A stretch of DNA of 64,000 bases from Protea cynaroides (GCA_028583415.1 CM053272.1:47348685-47412684), one strand, 5' to 3'. Positions 23,976 through 36,693 are shown, numbered from the stretch's first letter. Made by a program: numbers and translations. The notes: generated from the letters alone by a model not told the origin.

Positions 23976-26288
23976 TGTTACACCCCAATTCCGCACTATT
24001 CAGAACGGTGTGATGAACCGCTAATAAACCAACGGTTCAACCAGGCTCTCTAATAGGCTGTGTCTTAGTAAACTAAACCATACACATCCACAACCATAAT
24101 CAGAATAAATACACAATAGCGGATGTCTTAATATTAAATAAACTGAGGAATCTAACTGTGATAATCATAAATAAAATATCAAATTATGTTGTATCAACCG
24201 AGACATAAGTAAATAAAATATCAAATTACATTTCCTTAATAGTTCAAATAAAAATCTAATCGAAAACGCATTAGGAGTCATGCGTCTCTACTATGTCTTC
24301 AGCCTCCATTGCAGCAATCAGTATACAGAAGCATTCATATAATCTTCCACAGTGGTACCTGCATCATCAACTAAAAAAATATTCAACGTCGAAAGGGTGA
24401 GCACACATCACGGCTTAGTAAACAAACAAAACAATGCAACAAACATATGCAAGCACTCAATTCATATCTGTGGTCTGGTATATAAGTTTGCAATGTGCTA
24501 TAGAAAGGTTCGGTGGCCGCCTCACCTCTATACACGAGTGTGTAAAGCCGCCCAAAGGTTAACGTTTATTGTCGTCTCACATGCACCCACTATGGAATAG
24601 AGATAGAGCTAAAGTGCTTAGGACCACACCGCATCACACTTTCCCTGATACTCTACCCATACCAACACGTAAGCCCCAGCTGGCGAGGGCTTGTAAACTG
24701 GGCTCGCAACTAACCAATCCTAATGTCAAACAGTGTACCTAAGGCCTCACCCCAGCATCCCTCAATACGTCCATAGAGATAGAGCTAAGGCCCCCCGGCA
24801 GAGTCGAAGACTATACGGTTCGAGACCACCTCCCCTGATACCCTACGACGTAATAGTTCTGCTAAGGTAATGGCGATACGACGATGTCAGTGGACAAGAC
24901 TTGAGTAGAGATAGAGCTAGAGTCTAGTGACCAGGCTGAACCACAATGTCACGTCCCCCCCTGATGCTCCACTCGCATCAAGCACACTAACCACACACAT
25001 ACATTCACATGTCTATTCCTAGCATCATCATCATCATCATGTTATAAACAAAATAGAATTAAATATGCATGAACATTAATAGCAAGAATATTGGATGACA
25101 TGTTGAATGCACATTACAAGTATACACGCATAGAATCAGTCATGGCATTGGACTCAAAAAAATAAAAATAGTTTATTATTAGCCAATTATTTTAGGTATG
25201 TTTCCTCACCTTTGCTTGAGTGTAGATCCTCTTTCAAGCTTTAAGAATCACTTTTATCAATAGGAAAACCTAACAAGTCGATAGATTTTAGTTAAAAGTC
25301 ATTCCGACAATTTTAGGCTTGCTGTTAAGCGAGGGTCGCAAGGTGGGTCGCAGGTTGGGTAGCAGTTTTCTGTGACCCCCAGGGGTACGGTCGATGCCAG
25401 GGTCAAAGGTTCCATCGAGTCTGGGTGCGACCACCGCATCCCTGGACTTCCCGAATGCTGGGGGTCGATCCTGTGGTCTGGTAGGGTCGATTCCCAATCG
25501 ACCCCACGTGCGACCCCCCGGGGTTTAAGTTAAGAATTTCATCCTACAGTCCATTCTTTCATGTTTGGGTCCTATGGCTTACTTACACAATCCATTCTAT
25601 GCTTGTTCTATGGCTTAAAACTCTAGGTTTCTTCCTTACTTTGCCTACCATGATTTCCTCCATGGATTTCATTGAAATCCTCCCATGGATAGATGATTTG
25701 GGTTTCTCCTAAGTCATACCCTCTTCATGAACTATTCTAAGGTCTTAAATCATTAATGGAAACATACCCATACCTTAGGTTTGCTGAGATTCAGAGGTTT
25801 CTCTGAATTCTTCTCCTTATTCTTCTTCTCTAACTTTCCTTCTCTTCTCCTTCTCTTCTCTTTCTTTCACTTTCAATTAGGGTTTCAAAAGGAGTGAAAG
25901 AGGCTTAGGGACGTCCTATTTATAGAGGAGAACCTCCCAAAATAAGTCCCATTGAGATTAGGAAAGAATCCCCTTGAAATTTGGAAAGTTTCCTATTTAC
26001 GGTTTCTTTCGGCAAAGAGGGGGTTGATGAGGGGGTCAGAGATCCCGTCGACCCTCAGGTCTAAATTGTCTGACCCCTGGTTAAAATTTCAGGGGTCTAA
26101 CTTCCTAATGAGGGGGGTCCGTCCCTGCCTATCTGGGTATGCGACTCTGCCCTCTATTTTACTGTTTTTTGGTCAGTTTAATACCTGATTTTGCTATTTC
26201 CTTCACGCACTTGGTCCATTTGGCTCGACCATGATAGGTAGACCTGGTACAAGGTGGAAAGACCGGTTAGTTCGATATGGGTCTTACA
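23976..26288 (-). repeat. 5' LTR of element A
   Basis: TGTTACACCCC.. to ..GGGTCTTACA on the plus strand. In element sense the promoter box TATAAATA lies at 25924-25917, followed by a pyrimidine-rich start region and an AAACCCTAATTGAAAGTGA leader. GGGTCG clusters lie at about 25330-25520 and 26025-26150. Confidence 0.94.
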
Positions 26289-27724
26289 TCGACCCTACCC
26301 CTGGGGGTCGCAGTAAACTGCTACCCTACCTGCGACCCACTCTGCGACCCTCGCTTAACAGCAAGCCTAAAATTATCGGAATGACTTCTAATTAAAATCT
26401 ATCGACTTGTTAGGTTTTCCTATTGATATAAAGGTGATTCTTAGAGCTTGAAAGAGGACTTACACTCAAGCAAAGGTGAGGAAACAAGACCTAAACTAAT
26501 TGGCTAATAATAAACTATTTTTATTTTCTTGAGTCCAATGCCATGACTGATTCTATGTGTGTATGCTTATAATGTGCATTCAACATGTCATCCAATATTC
26601 CTGTTAATAATGTTCATACATATTCAATTCTATTTAATTTATAACATGATGATGATGATGATGCTAGGAATAGACATGTGAATGTATGTGTGTGGTCAGT
26701 GTGCTTGATGCGAGTGGAGCATCAGGGGGAGGATGTGACATTGTGGTTCAGCCTGGTCACTAGACTCTAGCTCTATTTCTACTCAAGTCTTGTCCACTGA
26801 CATCGTCGTATCGCCATTACCTTAGCAGAATTATTACGTCGTAGGGTATCAAGGGAGGTGGTCTCGGACCGTGTAGTCTTCGACTCTGTCGGGGGGCCTT
26901 AGCTCTATCTCTATGGACGTATTGAGGGATGCTGGGGTGAGGCCTTGGGTACACTGTTTGACATTAGGATTAGTTAGTTGCGAGCCCAGTTTACAAGCCC
27001 TCGCCAGCAGGGCTTACATGTTGGTATGGGTAGAGTATCAGGGGAAGTGTGATGCGGTGTATTCCTTAGCACTTTAGCTCTATCTCTATTCCATAGTGGG
27101 TGCATGTGGGACGACAATAAATGTTAATCTTTGGGCGGTTTCACACACTCGTGTATAGAGGTGAGGCGGCCACCGAACCTTTCTATAGCACATTGCAAAC
27201 TTATATACCAGACCACAGATATGAATTGAATGCATGCATATGTTTGTTGCATTATTTTGTTTGCTCACTGAGCCGTGATGTGTGCTCACCCTTTCGACGT
27301 CGAATATTTTTTTAGTTGATGATGCAGGTACCACTGTGGAAGATTTTGCTTCTCTGTACTGGCACATTGCTGCAATGGAGGCTGAAGACATAGTGGAGAC
27401 GCATGACTCCTCATGCAAGTGCAACTCATGCGTTTTCGATTAGATTTTCATTTGAACTATTAAGGAAATGTAATTTGATATTTTATTTACTTATGTCTCG
27501 GTTGATACAACATAATTTGATATTTTTATTTATGATTATCACAGTTAGATTCCTCAGTTCATTTAATATTAAGACTTCCGCTATTGTGTATTTATTCTGA
27601 TTATGGTTGTAGATGTGTATGGTTTAGTTTACAAGGACACAGCCTATTAGAGATCCTAGTTGAACCATTGGTTTATTAGCGGTTTATCACACCATTCTGA
27701 ATAGTACAGAATTGAGGTGTGACA

Positions 27725-28074
27725 GTGTATGCTGAGGATTACGATAGAGATCGTGAGGCACCTCCTCCTCCAGCACCTCCAGCTCCATGATGTATATTTT
27801 CTTCTTTTTTTCTTGTAGTACAGAGTAATTGTCTGGATTGTGGACCATACTCTGATTTGGATATGTATATATGTTTCTTTTTAATCGAGTGTATATGAAA
27901 TTTGTTTCTCATTTTAATAGTACATTATTCTCTTTCTTAATTTTGTCTCAAACAACACAGGTACTTATAGTGTGTTCTTATTACAGCTTTTAAATTTTGT
28001 CCTAACTCAGTTCATAAACTTTTGTGGAAGTATACTGGTTTAATAGACAGGGCCTGAGAGCTCTGATACCAAGT
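27725..28074 (+). pseudogene. 3' end of element D antisense ORF and its tail to the D primer-binding site
   Basis: This begins with the second copy of the GTGTA target duplication, then reads ..YAEDYDRDREAPPPPAPPAP and stops at TGA 27790. From there to 28074 is noncoding sequence shared with A (23689-23975) and E. The complement of 28061-28074 is the primer-binding site, CTTGGTATCAGAGC. Confidence 0.85.
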
Positions 28075-30345
28075 TGTCACACCCCAATTTCGTACTATTC
28101 AGAATAGAGTGATGATCCGTCAATAAACCAACGGTTCAACCAGGATCTCGAGTAGGCTGTGTCCATTTGCTTAAACCATACACATCCATAACCAGAATCA
28201 GAGTAAATAAACAATAGCAGAAGTCTTTAATATTAAATGAACTAAGAGTCTAGCGGTGATAAAATAAATAAATTATCCAATTATCTCCAAATAACAAAGA
28301 CATAAAATAAAATAATTTAATCTCGTCTGAATAATTCAAAGAAAAACTAATCGAAGACGCATGAGTTGCACTCGCATGACTAATCATGCGCCTCCATCAT
28401 AACTTCTACATCCATCACCGCAACATGTCCGTACATAGGAGCATTCATATAGTCTTCTACAGTAGTACATGCATCATCAACTAAAAATATTCGACATCGA
28501 AAGGGTGAGCACACATCACGGCTCAGTGAGCAAACAAAACAATGCAACAAACATATGCATGCATTCAATACATATCTTTGGTCTGGTTCATAAGTTTGCA
28601 ATGTGTAATAGAAAGGTTTGGTGGCCGTCGCATCTCTATACACGGGTGTGTAAGCCCACCCAATGGATCAAACACCATTGTCGTCCACATCCACCCCACC
28701 ATGGAATAGGGATAGAGCTAAAGTGCTTAGGACCGCACCGCATCACACTTTCTCTGATGTCCTACCCATACCAACATGTAAGCCCCTATTGGCGAGGGCG
28801 TGCAATCTGGGCTCGCAACTAACCAATCCTAATGTCAAACAGTGTATCCAAGGCCTCACCCCAGCATCCCTCAATACGTCCATAGAGATAGAGCTAAGGC
28901 CCCCCGACAGAGTCGAAGACTATACAATCCGAGACCACCTCCCCTGATACCCTACGACGTAATAGTTCTGCTAAGGTAATGACGATACCATGATATCAGT
29001 GATAGAGCTAAAGTACTTTGGACCGCATTGCATCACACTTTCCCTGATGCCTTACTCGCATCAAGTACACTAACCACACACAAACATTCACATGCCTATT
29101 CCTAGCATCATCGTCATCATCATATTATAAATAAACAAAATTAAATATGCATGAACATTAATAGCAGGAATATTGGATGACATGTTAAACGCACATTACA
29201 ATCATACAAGCATAGAATCATTCATGGTTTGGACTCATTAAACGAAAACAGTTTATGATTAGCCAATTAGTTTAGGTCTTGTTCCCTCACCTTTGATTGC
29301 TAGTAGATCCTCGTTCAAGCTTTATAATTCACTTTTAAATCACTGAAAATACCTAACAAGTCGATAGATTTTAATTAGAATTAATTTCAATATGTTTAGA
29401 CTAACAAAAACTGAGGGGTCGCAGGTGGGGTAGCACCTAAGGTCTCAGTTCTGCGACCACAGGGTGTAGGGTCGCAGGTGGGGTCGAACATACTTCAACC
29501 CTACATGTGACCACACCCTCCATAGAACTTCCCGAGGGCATATAGTCGATTATGTGGTCTCGTAGGGTAGGATATCATGCGACCCTATGCGACCACACGT
29601 ATTATGGTCGACCTTTTACTCTTAAGTCTATTCTTTCATGTTGGAATCCTTTGGCTTACCATCATGGTCCTTCCTATGATTGTTCTATGACTCAAAACTA
29701 TAATTTTTACACACTATCCATTGCCCACAATGATTCCTCCATGGATTCCCTTGGAACTTTATCCATGGATGAATGATTTGGATTTCTCCTAATCCTATAT
29801 TCTTCATAAACTATTCTAGGCTCCCAATTCATGTAGGGATTTAGATTCATACATGGGTTTACTGAGATTCAGAGGTTTCTCTAAACTTCCTCTCTTCCTT
29901 GGCCTTCTTCTCTCTCTCTCTCTCACTTTCAATTGGAGTTCTAAAAGGATGAAATAAGCTAAGGGAAATCCTATTTATAGAGGAAAACCCTCCATAATAT
30001 GCCCCAATGAATTTAGGAAAGACCCCCTTCGAATTAGGAAGGTTTCCTAATTTCCGGTTTCTGGCTGTTTTCTTGGGGTCGGATGTAAGGTCGCAGAATC
30101 CATCGACCCTATGTTTTTTAAAACATGCGATCCCACTACCAAAAATTCATGGGTTGGACTCTTTTGAGGTGGGGTCGGTCACACCTATTTAGGCATGCGA
30201 CCCTACCCTCATATTTGACTGTTTTTTAGTTAAACTTCATACCTGGTCTTGTGGTTTCTTCACGCACTTGGTCCACTTGGCTCGACCATGATAGGTAGAC
30301 TTGGTACAAGGTGGTAAGATCGGTTAGTTCGATACAGGTCTTACA
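28075..30345 (-). repeat. 5' LTR of element D
   Basis: TGTCACACCCC.. to ..CAGGTCTTACA on the plus strand, about 2.27 kb. It is clearly more diverged than the LTRs of A and E (for example in the GGGTCG cluster at 29415-29610), as expected for the oldest layer. The flank after 30345 (AGTCG) starts copia-related or unassigned DNA. Confidence 0.9.
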
Positions 30346-30803
30346 AGTCGTATTGGTACACTCTCCTTAAGACAGTATTTGCCCTCTATTGGTGTAGTAG
30401 TTCCTGTAAATCTGTCTCCTTGATAAAACAACCCCCTATGTAGGATACCCACCCAGTGTGCATGCAGTGTCAGGTATATGCAGACCCGATGACTAAGATC
30501 AACTCCTTTAGAAGAACAATGGATATTGACTCTCCGATTAAACAAAATAGGGAGAGAGAGAGAGTTGGAGAGGAAGAGAGAGAAATCGTATTGATTTCGA
30601 ATGAATTTGAAGCATGGGGTCAGGCTCTATTTATAGGGCCCAGGTACCACTTAGAAGTGTCCATTGGATGGGTTGTGACCCTCCAGATGGACCGTCTAGA
30701 TTGATCCAGATTTTAGATCCTGAGATCAATGGTCCAGATGGCACCCTTTTATGTGTAGAGATACACCTCTACACATAAACCCTTTCCAAAAGGGTATCCG
30801 GGT
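30346..30803. other. Unassigned stretch between chromovirus D and copia 2 LTR core
   Basis: No coding sequence. It includes a GAGAGA run (30550-30590) and a CTATTTATAGGGCCC sequence at about 30627. In minus orientation the latter looks like an LTR TATA region, so this is probably the outer part of the copia 2 3' LTR; no outer end or target duplication could be defined. Confidence 0.5.
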
Positions 30804-31798
30804 AGGGGTGTGTCCGAATCTGGAAAAAACCCATACCTATACCCATAACCCTCAACCCTTAGCCCGCGGCCCATGCCCACGACCACTCCTACGCCCGCGT
30901 CACAGTCACAGGTCACAAGTTGCAGGTGGCAGTCACAGTCGCAGTTGTGGTCGAAGTCGCGGTCGCGGTCGCGATCGCGGTCCGGTCCGACAATCGCGTG
31001 TGTGCATTTCGATCATTATCATAATTAGCCAAGTCTCTCCCCTTGGCTATTTGATTATGGATTCTCCTGGGGTTAGAATGATGTTTTCGGTTCATGGGTT
31101 TGTATGGCTTTCTGTTCTGGTTCTTCCTTTCTTGTTAATCCATTTCTATTTGAGTGTTTTGTCTTATTCTACTTTAATTTAAGCAATGTTAACTTGAGGG
31201 GCGTTCTTCTGTTGGTTCTCTTCATAACTTTGACGTTGTTCTTTGCGACTTTTGGATCCCTCCTATGATCTCCGGTCTAACCTACGACCATACTGAGATC
31301 AAGAAGGCCTGAGCCGGCTAGCTCCCCTTGCTTGATGCCCCAGCATTCCTCTCAGTATTCAAGGGCATATAGACTTTTGGACCGGGAAGCCCTGATCTAC
31401 AACCACCCTCGCACGCCCACACAAAATCCTTTACATTTGTCATCATGGTAGGCCACCAGAGTCCTGCCAATAGAATCTTTGTTACTGCGGCTTAAGGCCC
31501 GCCTTACCATCAAAGTCTCTGGCAACTCCTGGTGTGAATCAACCGAGCATTTCTTCCTTTTGGGGCTCAATATGTAGACGACACTCCCTACAAATAAAGA
31601 CCTCTCCTCCACAATCCTTAAGCAATGTGGGACTAAAATGTCCTACATTAGAAAAGGCCAACTCAAACCGAAAAAGAAATTCCCACCCAAAATGAAAACC
31701 AAATTTTTGGAGCTAAAACAAAAAGTGAAGTTTTAAATTTAAATCTTTTTAAACTTTCATTTAGAAAAACTTTTTTTGACTTTTGGCTTTTTCCAATA
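30804..31798 (-). repeat. 3' LTR of copia 2 with (GGTCGC)n-like run
   Basis: It shares with the 5' LTR the segments GGGGTGTGT.CGAATCTGGAA / ACCCATACCC and the last 250 bp (AACCGAGCATTTC.. to ..TTGACTTTT). About 500 bp (31008-31545) is present here but not in the 5' LTR piece. A degenerate GTCGCG hexamer run occupies 30935-30985. Confidence 0.75.
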
Positions 31799-32379
31799 AT
31801 TCCCCCACAAGTTTCAAAAAGATAGAGTAAAAACATAATCAAGAAGTTGATTTTATGAGAACTGTAAGCGACGTCGTTGTAGATGTTTGTCGACTTGAAT
31901 CTACAATAGGTCTGATAGGCCACGCTACAGAGTACGGGTGAAGCTTGCTCCTTGAACCTTTCCTCATTGATGTAGCCAACTAACCTACCAGCCACCTCTT
32001 ACAGTCCGAACCTCGAACAATCCCTTAAAGGTGGACATATTTTAAACTGGCCTTGTCCCTATCCTGGTTCTTGAATGTTTTTTAGAGCTCACCCTTAAAA
32101 CTCTTATTGGAAGCGGCCCCACTTCCTACATTCAATAAGGTCAGCCCATAGTGTAAACCACAGTTAACACACCCCCATATTCCTCTGGGATAGCTTGGCT
32201 TGATTAAGAATCTTTAAGATTCATCCTCTGTTCATTATGGTGAGTACTACCTTACCATCTAATCAGAATGAACAAGTTTTGATAGTATTAAACAAGTCAT
32301 CTGCGTGACTTCGTTCTTACCCATTGAACCTTAATTCCAGGGATCTCCTATCACATAGGTTGGGTTTCCATCACATGAC

Positions 32380-34560
32380 TTATGACACGAGCTTTAAGCT
32401 CATTCCTTTAGATGTGTCAATTATGACATTGGTGTTTTGAGGCTTTGTAAATATATCGGCCAGATTCTTTTTTGACTTTACAAAGTCGATAGCTATCGTT
32501 CCTTCACTTACATATTGGCTCACAAGATTATGTCTCAGGCGTATATGTCTTCTTTTTTCATTATATATCTTGCTTTTCGCTTTAGCAATGACTGCCTGAC
32601 AATCACAGTGTAGTGATATTGGGGGCATAGGTTTAGGCCATAACGAAATTTCTATCACTAAATTTTTGAGCCATTCGGCTTCTGCCCCAGCTTTCTCTAA
32701 GGTTATAAATTCTGCCTTCATAGTGGAACCTATACCATAGGTTTGTTTAACAGATTTTCATGAAATCGCTCCCCCACCAAGAGTAAATATGTAATCACTT
32801 GTGGCTAAGGATTCTTTTGTATAAGATATCCAATTAGCATCACAATATCCTTCAAGAACTGAAGGATTTCCATTATAGTGTAAGTTATAGTGTATTGTTC
32901 CCTTTAAGTACCTTAATAACCTTGTTAGTGCTTCTCAATGCTCCTTCCCAGGGTTAAGAGTATGTTGACTCAATTTTCCTACTGCCAAGGCTATGCCCAA
33001 TCTCGTTGAGTTCATTAAGTATGACACTGAACCTATAATCTGGGAATACTCCTTTTGGAAGACTGATTTACCTTGGTGTTTTATGAGATGACTCCCTACC
33101 TCTAAAGATATCTTTATTGGAGAGCACTCATAATATCCATACTTTTTTAATAGGTTTTCCATGTAATATGCTTGAGATAATATTATCTCATTGGGTTTTT
33201 TTTGTAATTTTGATGATTAAGATGACGTCAACTTCTCCCATGTTCTTTGTATCAAATTAGACATAAGAATTTTCTTTGTTAAATTCATAATATTTAAATC
33301 TGTTCCCATTATCAGTATATCATCAATATAGAGAGAAATTATTGCACCCATGTCATTATTAAATTTACTATATACATACCTATCAGAATTATTGATAATA
33401 AAATCATTATTTAATAACACATGATCAAGTTTTCCATGCCATTGTTTAGGTGTTTATTTTAAACCATACAAAGATTTAATTAATTTACAAACTTTATGTT
33501 CTTGTCCTGATATTATGCATCTTTCAAGTTGTTTAATATAAATTTATCCCTCTAAATCTCTATTTAGAAATGTTGTTTTAACATCCATCTGATGAATTAT
33601 TAAGTTATAAATAGAGGCAATAGTAAATTTTGTTATTATGGTTACAATACGAGCTATAAGGGAGAAAGTATCAAAATAATCTATATTATTCTTTTGTCTA
33701 AACCTTTTTACTACCAACTTTGTTTTAAACTTATCAAGAGACCCATTACATTTTAATTTCCTTTTAAATATCCACTTGTTATCTATAAGCTTTGTTCCTG
33801 GTGGAAGATCCACCAATTCCCAAGTATAATTTTGGATTATAGAATCTAATTCACTTTTAATAGCCTCTTTCTAGAATACAACATTTGGAGATGTTACAGC
33901 CTCTTGATAAGTAAAAGGGTCTTTATTCCCATGATATAGTAACATATCATTACCTAAGTTAGCGGGTTTCCTCTGTCTTTTACTTTTCCTAAGCAACTCA
34001 GTACTAATTTCATCAGATTCTTCATTAATTTCATTACTTATAACAAGGATCTCATTATGATTCTCATTAGAAGTAGTTCTAACCAATTTAGGAAATACAT
34101 GTTCAAAAAATTCAGCATCACGAGATTCAATGATGGTGTTCGCATCAAAAATATTTTCGATTGATTTCAAAACCAAGAATCTAAAAGCAACACTATGATA
34201 AGCTTATCCTAGAAAAATGTAATCACAAGTTTTGGGTCCAAACTTTTTTTTCTTGGTTCAGGTATTCTAACTTTGGCTAAACACTCCCATACTCTTAAAT
34301 GATTAAAAGATGGTTTCCTACTATACTAAAGTTCAAAAGGAACTAAATTAGATCTCTTAGGAGGTATTCTATTAAGTATATAACAAGCAAATAAGATAGC
34401 TTCCCCCCACATATTATAAGGTAATTCAGAGCTAATAAGAAAACAATTTATTATTTCTTTTAAGGTTCTATTTTCTTTTCTGCTACACCATTAGACTCAA
34501 GTTGGTATGGTGCAGTAGTTTCATGAATTATTCCATTTTCTTCACAAAACAGAGATAAGC
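32380..34560 (-). pseudogene. copia 2 pol remnant: integrase end, RT, RNase H
   Basis: On the minus strand: integrase core end (HETTAPYQLESNGVAE, about 34520), linker with SKRQRKPANLG (about 33960), RT start (LPPGTKLIDNKWIFKRKLK, about 33800), RT active site as YIDDILIMG (about 33320, a YVDD-type box), RT end (LLKKYGYYECSPIK, ..RLGIALAVGKLSQHT, about 32960) and RNase H (ISLHCDCQAVIAKAKSK, about 32600). Many stops and frameshifts are present, and no ORF exceeds 113 codons. Not functional. Confidence 0.88.
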
Positions 34561-34562
34561 TA

Positions 34563-34947
34563 TGAGTAGGGGTGTGTTCGAATCTGGAAAAAACCCATAC
34601 CCATAACCCATAACCCATAACCTTCAACCCGCGGCCTACGATCGCGAGTTGCAGGTCGCGGTCCGGACCTGCGCATGTGTGTGTGAGTCAACCAAGCATT
34701 TTTTCATTTTTGGGGCTATGTAGACGACACTTCCTACAAATAAAAACCTCTCCTCCACAATCCTTAAGCAATGTAGGACTAAAATGTCCTACATTGGAAA
34801 AGACCAATTCAAGTAGAAAACAAAATTTCTGTCTGAAACGAAAACCAAATTTTTGGAGTTAAAACAAAAAGGAAGTTTTGAATTTAAATCTTTTTAAACT
34901 TTCACTTTGGAAAAACCTTTTTTTGACTTTTTTTCCAACATAATCGT
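34563..34947 (-). repeat. 5' LTR fragment of copia 2
   Basis: Ends ..TTTCCAACA on the plus strand (TGTTGGAAA in element sense) and aligns with 31546-31798 and 30804-30860 of the other LTR. The internal edge is a deletion joint against integrase sequence at about 34561. Confidence 0.78.
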
Positions 34948-36353
34948 TTGGTTGAACCAAACAAAAAAAACCTATGATCTAAACCTGAGCTTCGGTCCAA
35001 TTAAAAATCCGAATCTGTTTTAGAAACATGCATCTTGGGCGGGCCCAAGAAACATTATTATTTATTAATTTATTATTATTTTTATTATTACTTGAGACTA
35101 AATGACTAAAATGCCCTTTCCTAATGTAAAGGATGCCAAATGAGAACGATATTCACACAGGGCAAAACTGGCGTGCTTATGGTGGGTGGTAATTTAGTTT
35201 TATCCCTTGTGCGCATACATCAGGGTATCACCTTCTTGGGTGTACCCATCAGATTACCCCTCGTGGGTATACGTTTGGAATCTCTCATCGCGAAAGAATG
35301 CCACATTTTTTATTCATTACCTAATCCCCTAATGAGAAGGGATAACAAACACGGGTTATCTAGCAAATAATCAATACAATTCTTTTGAATGAGTGGAGGA
35401 CATCTTCCCTCTTGGGCCGTTGAGTGAGTATGAGAGGTATGCTAACTGTACCATTTGCTTTGTCTGCCACACAATTTTCATCAGGGCTGGTTTGGAGAAG
35501 GCAAAGAAAGAGTTGGCAGCAAGCATTGAAAAGGGGATTTCTTTTGTTGGGAATTAGATCAATTACCAAGTAATATCATTGTCTCGGAAATGCTCAAACC
35601 TTTGATGGGCTAAATATATTAGTCATGTAGTAAGTTTTTTTTTTCATCGTACCGTTTTAGTTTTAATCCATATAAAACCTGTATCATTCGATTTCGTTTT
35701 TTCTGTCATTCTCAAAAATTTTGACTGTTTCATTTACATTTACAGTACCATTATTATTCTACTTTATTTAAAACCATATCATCTCGTTCCGCTTTTTTTT
35801 TCTTTTTCTTATTTCCATTTTAACTATGACACAGAGTATTTATGTACACGGTTAGGGTATCAAGCTATCAACCCTACAATTTGAAGATAAATAAGAACGA
35901 TTGTTTTGTATTCACAACTATTCCAATATATATAGAGTTTGTACAGCAACATTGATTGGGTTCAATCTCATGAAATAAAAGATTGAATCCTATGAAATAA
36001 GAAACAAATTTATAGCTTTGTACAACCATGTAACAATCATGTAATGTACAGTCATTCTACAATCATTGTACAGTCATTTGAGATTCAAATTTTGAAATCT
36101 AATCTTATCTCTAATTGATTGTACCTTCAGTGGATTGACTTTGTATCTTATCACAATTAATATAAGAGGGATAATTTTGATATTACATTTCTTCAACCAA
36201 CGGTTGGAAATACAACAGTCTACATGCACTGCCATATATGAAACTTTTTGCCAAAAATATATATTGTTTATTGGACAACTCAACGTCATTAAAATCATTA
36301 TTGCTTTAGTTCAAAAATTAATTAGGGATACAAGTAGGTCTTTGTGTGTTGAG
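34948..36353. other. Upstream region of neprosin copy 2; no gene recognised
   Basis: AT-rich. It contains a short-tandem style TTATTATTAATTTATTATTATT run (35056-35090), a repeat with ACCGTTTTAGTTTTAATCC / ACCATATCATCTCGTTCCG motifs at 35636-35830 that is also present at 63430-63625, and several TACAGTCATT copies (36040-36075). ORFs 35140-35370 and 36135-36353 show no recognisable protein. This is the only host-like spacer left between the two neprosin copies. Confidence 0.5.
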
Positions 36354-36626
36354 ATGAGCATGCAAAGTTTTTCCAAATTGTCCATGGCTTCTTCTAGGGT
36401 GATTACTGGTGTTTCCATGAGAAAGAGATTGAGGGGCATCATCACATTGATTTTGGTAGTTCTATATCTTGTGAATTTGAAAATCCATGGAGTTAAAAGA
36501 AAAAAAGGTGGATCAAATTGAGGAAGATTTGGCTTTAGAAAGGGAACTCAAGATTCTAAATAAACCACCCCTCAAAACAATTAGGGTATGATAGATATAC
36601 TTTTATTCTCCATTGAAGGACCTTAT

Positions 36627-36629
<3 letters not shown>

Positions 36630-36692
<63 letters not shown>
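36630..36692 (+). repeat. (CT)n microsatellite in first intron of neprosin copy 2
   Basis: About 60 bp of CT, with two C-rich breaks. It lies 45 bp after the exon 1 donor (AGG|GTATG at 36585/36586). Confidence 0.95.

Positions 36693-36693
<1 letters not shown>

Larger units (their letters stand above)
14261..26288 (-). mobile_element. Complete Ty3 chromovirus A (Tekay/Del-like), nested in LTR B
   Basis: 12,028 bp with two LTRs of about 2.3 kb and a 5-bp duplication TCGAC (14256-14260, 26289-26293). In element sense (minus) the order is 5' LTR 26288-23976, primer-binding site, antisense ORF on plus (22375-23688), divergent leader, gag-pol 21411 to about 16620, polypurine tract (plus-strand 16591-16602), 3' LTR 16590-14261. 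The two LTRs differ visibly (roughly one base in twelve over the first 120 bp that I compared by eye), so the insertion is not recent. Internal ORFs carry several stops and frameshifts. Confidence 0.95.
11115..27724 (+). mobile_element. Solo LTR B (itself interrupted by C and A)
   Basis: It starts TGTAAGACCCGTATCG and ends GGTGTGACA, with 5-bp target duplications GTGTA at 11110-11114 and 27725-27729. Its own DNA is 11115-11751, 14002-14260 and 26294-27724, together about 2.33 kb, which is one full LTR of this family. No internal element DNA belongs to it, so it arose by LTR-LTR recombination after insertion into the antisense ORF of D. Confidence 0.92.
8508..30345 (-). mobile_element. Ty3 chromovirus relic D (truncated, interrupted by nested insertions)
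   Basis: The oldest layer of the nest. In element sense (minus) it consists of the 5' LTR (30345-28075), a primer-binding site, an antisense ORF on the plus strand (9880-11114 continued at 27725-27790), the divergent leader (9879-8972) and the start of gag (8971-8508). The rest of gag, all of pol and the 3' LTR are missing. The break is the junction with copia 1. Solo LTR B with its own insertions occupies 11115-27724. No target duplication can be checked because the left end is lost. Confidence 0.85.
30804..34947 (-). mobile_element. Ty1/copia retrotransposon copia 2, internally deleted
   Basis: Minus-strand element. The 5' LTR piece (34947-34563, TGTTGGAAAAAAAGTC in element sense) is joined directly to the end of the integrase core, so gag, protease and the front of integrase are gone. 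RT, RNase H, a polypurine tract (complement of TCCCCCACAAG, 31801-31811) and the 3' LTR (31798 downward, with start mutated to TATTGG) follow. It belongs to the same broad family as copia 1: their tails align well around the polypurine tract and the following 500 bp. Confidence 0.87.

Noticed and set aside
30751..31182. 143-codon ORF with Arg/Gly/Ser-rich peptide
   Set aside because: It spans the GTCGCG hexamer run of a copia LTR; the composition is explained by the repeat.
35360..35569. Possible small protein on either strand upstream of neprosin copy 2
   Set aside because: No recognisable domain, no splice support and no second copy to compare.
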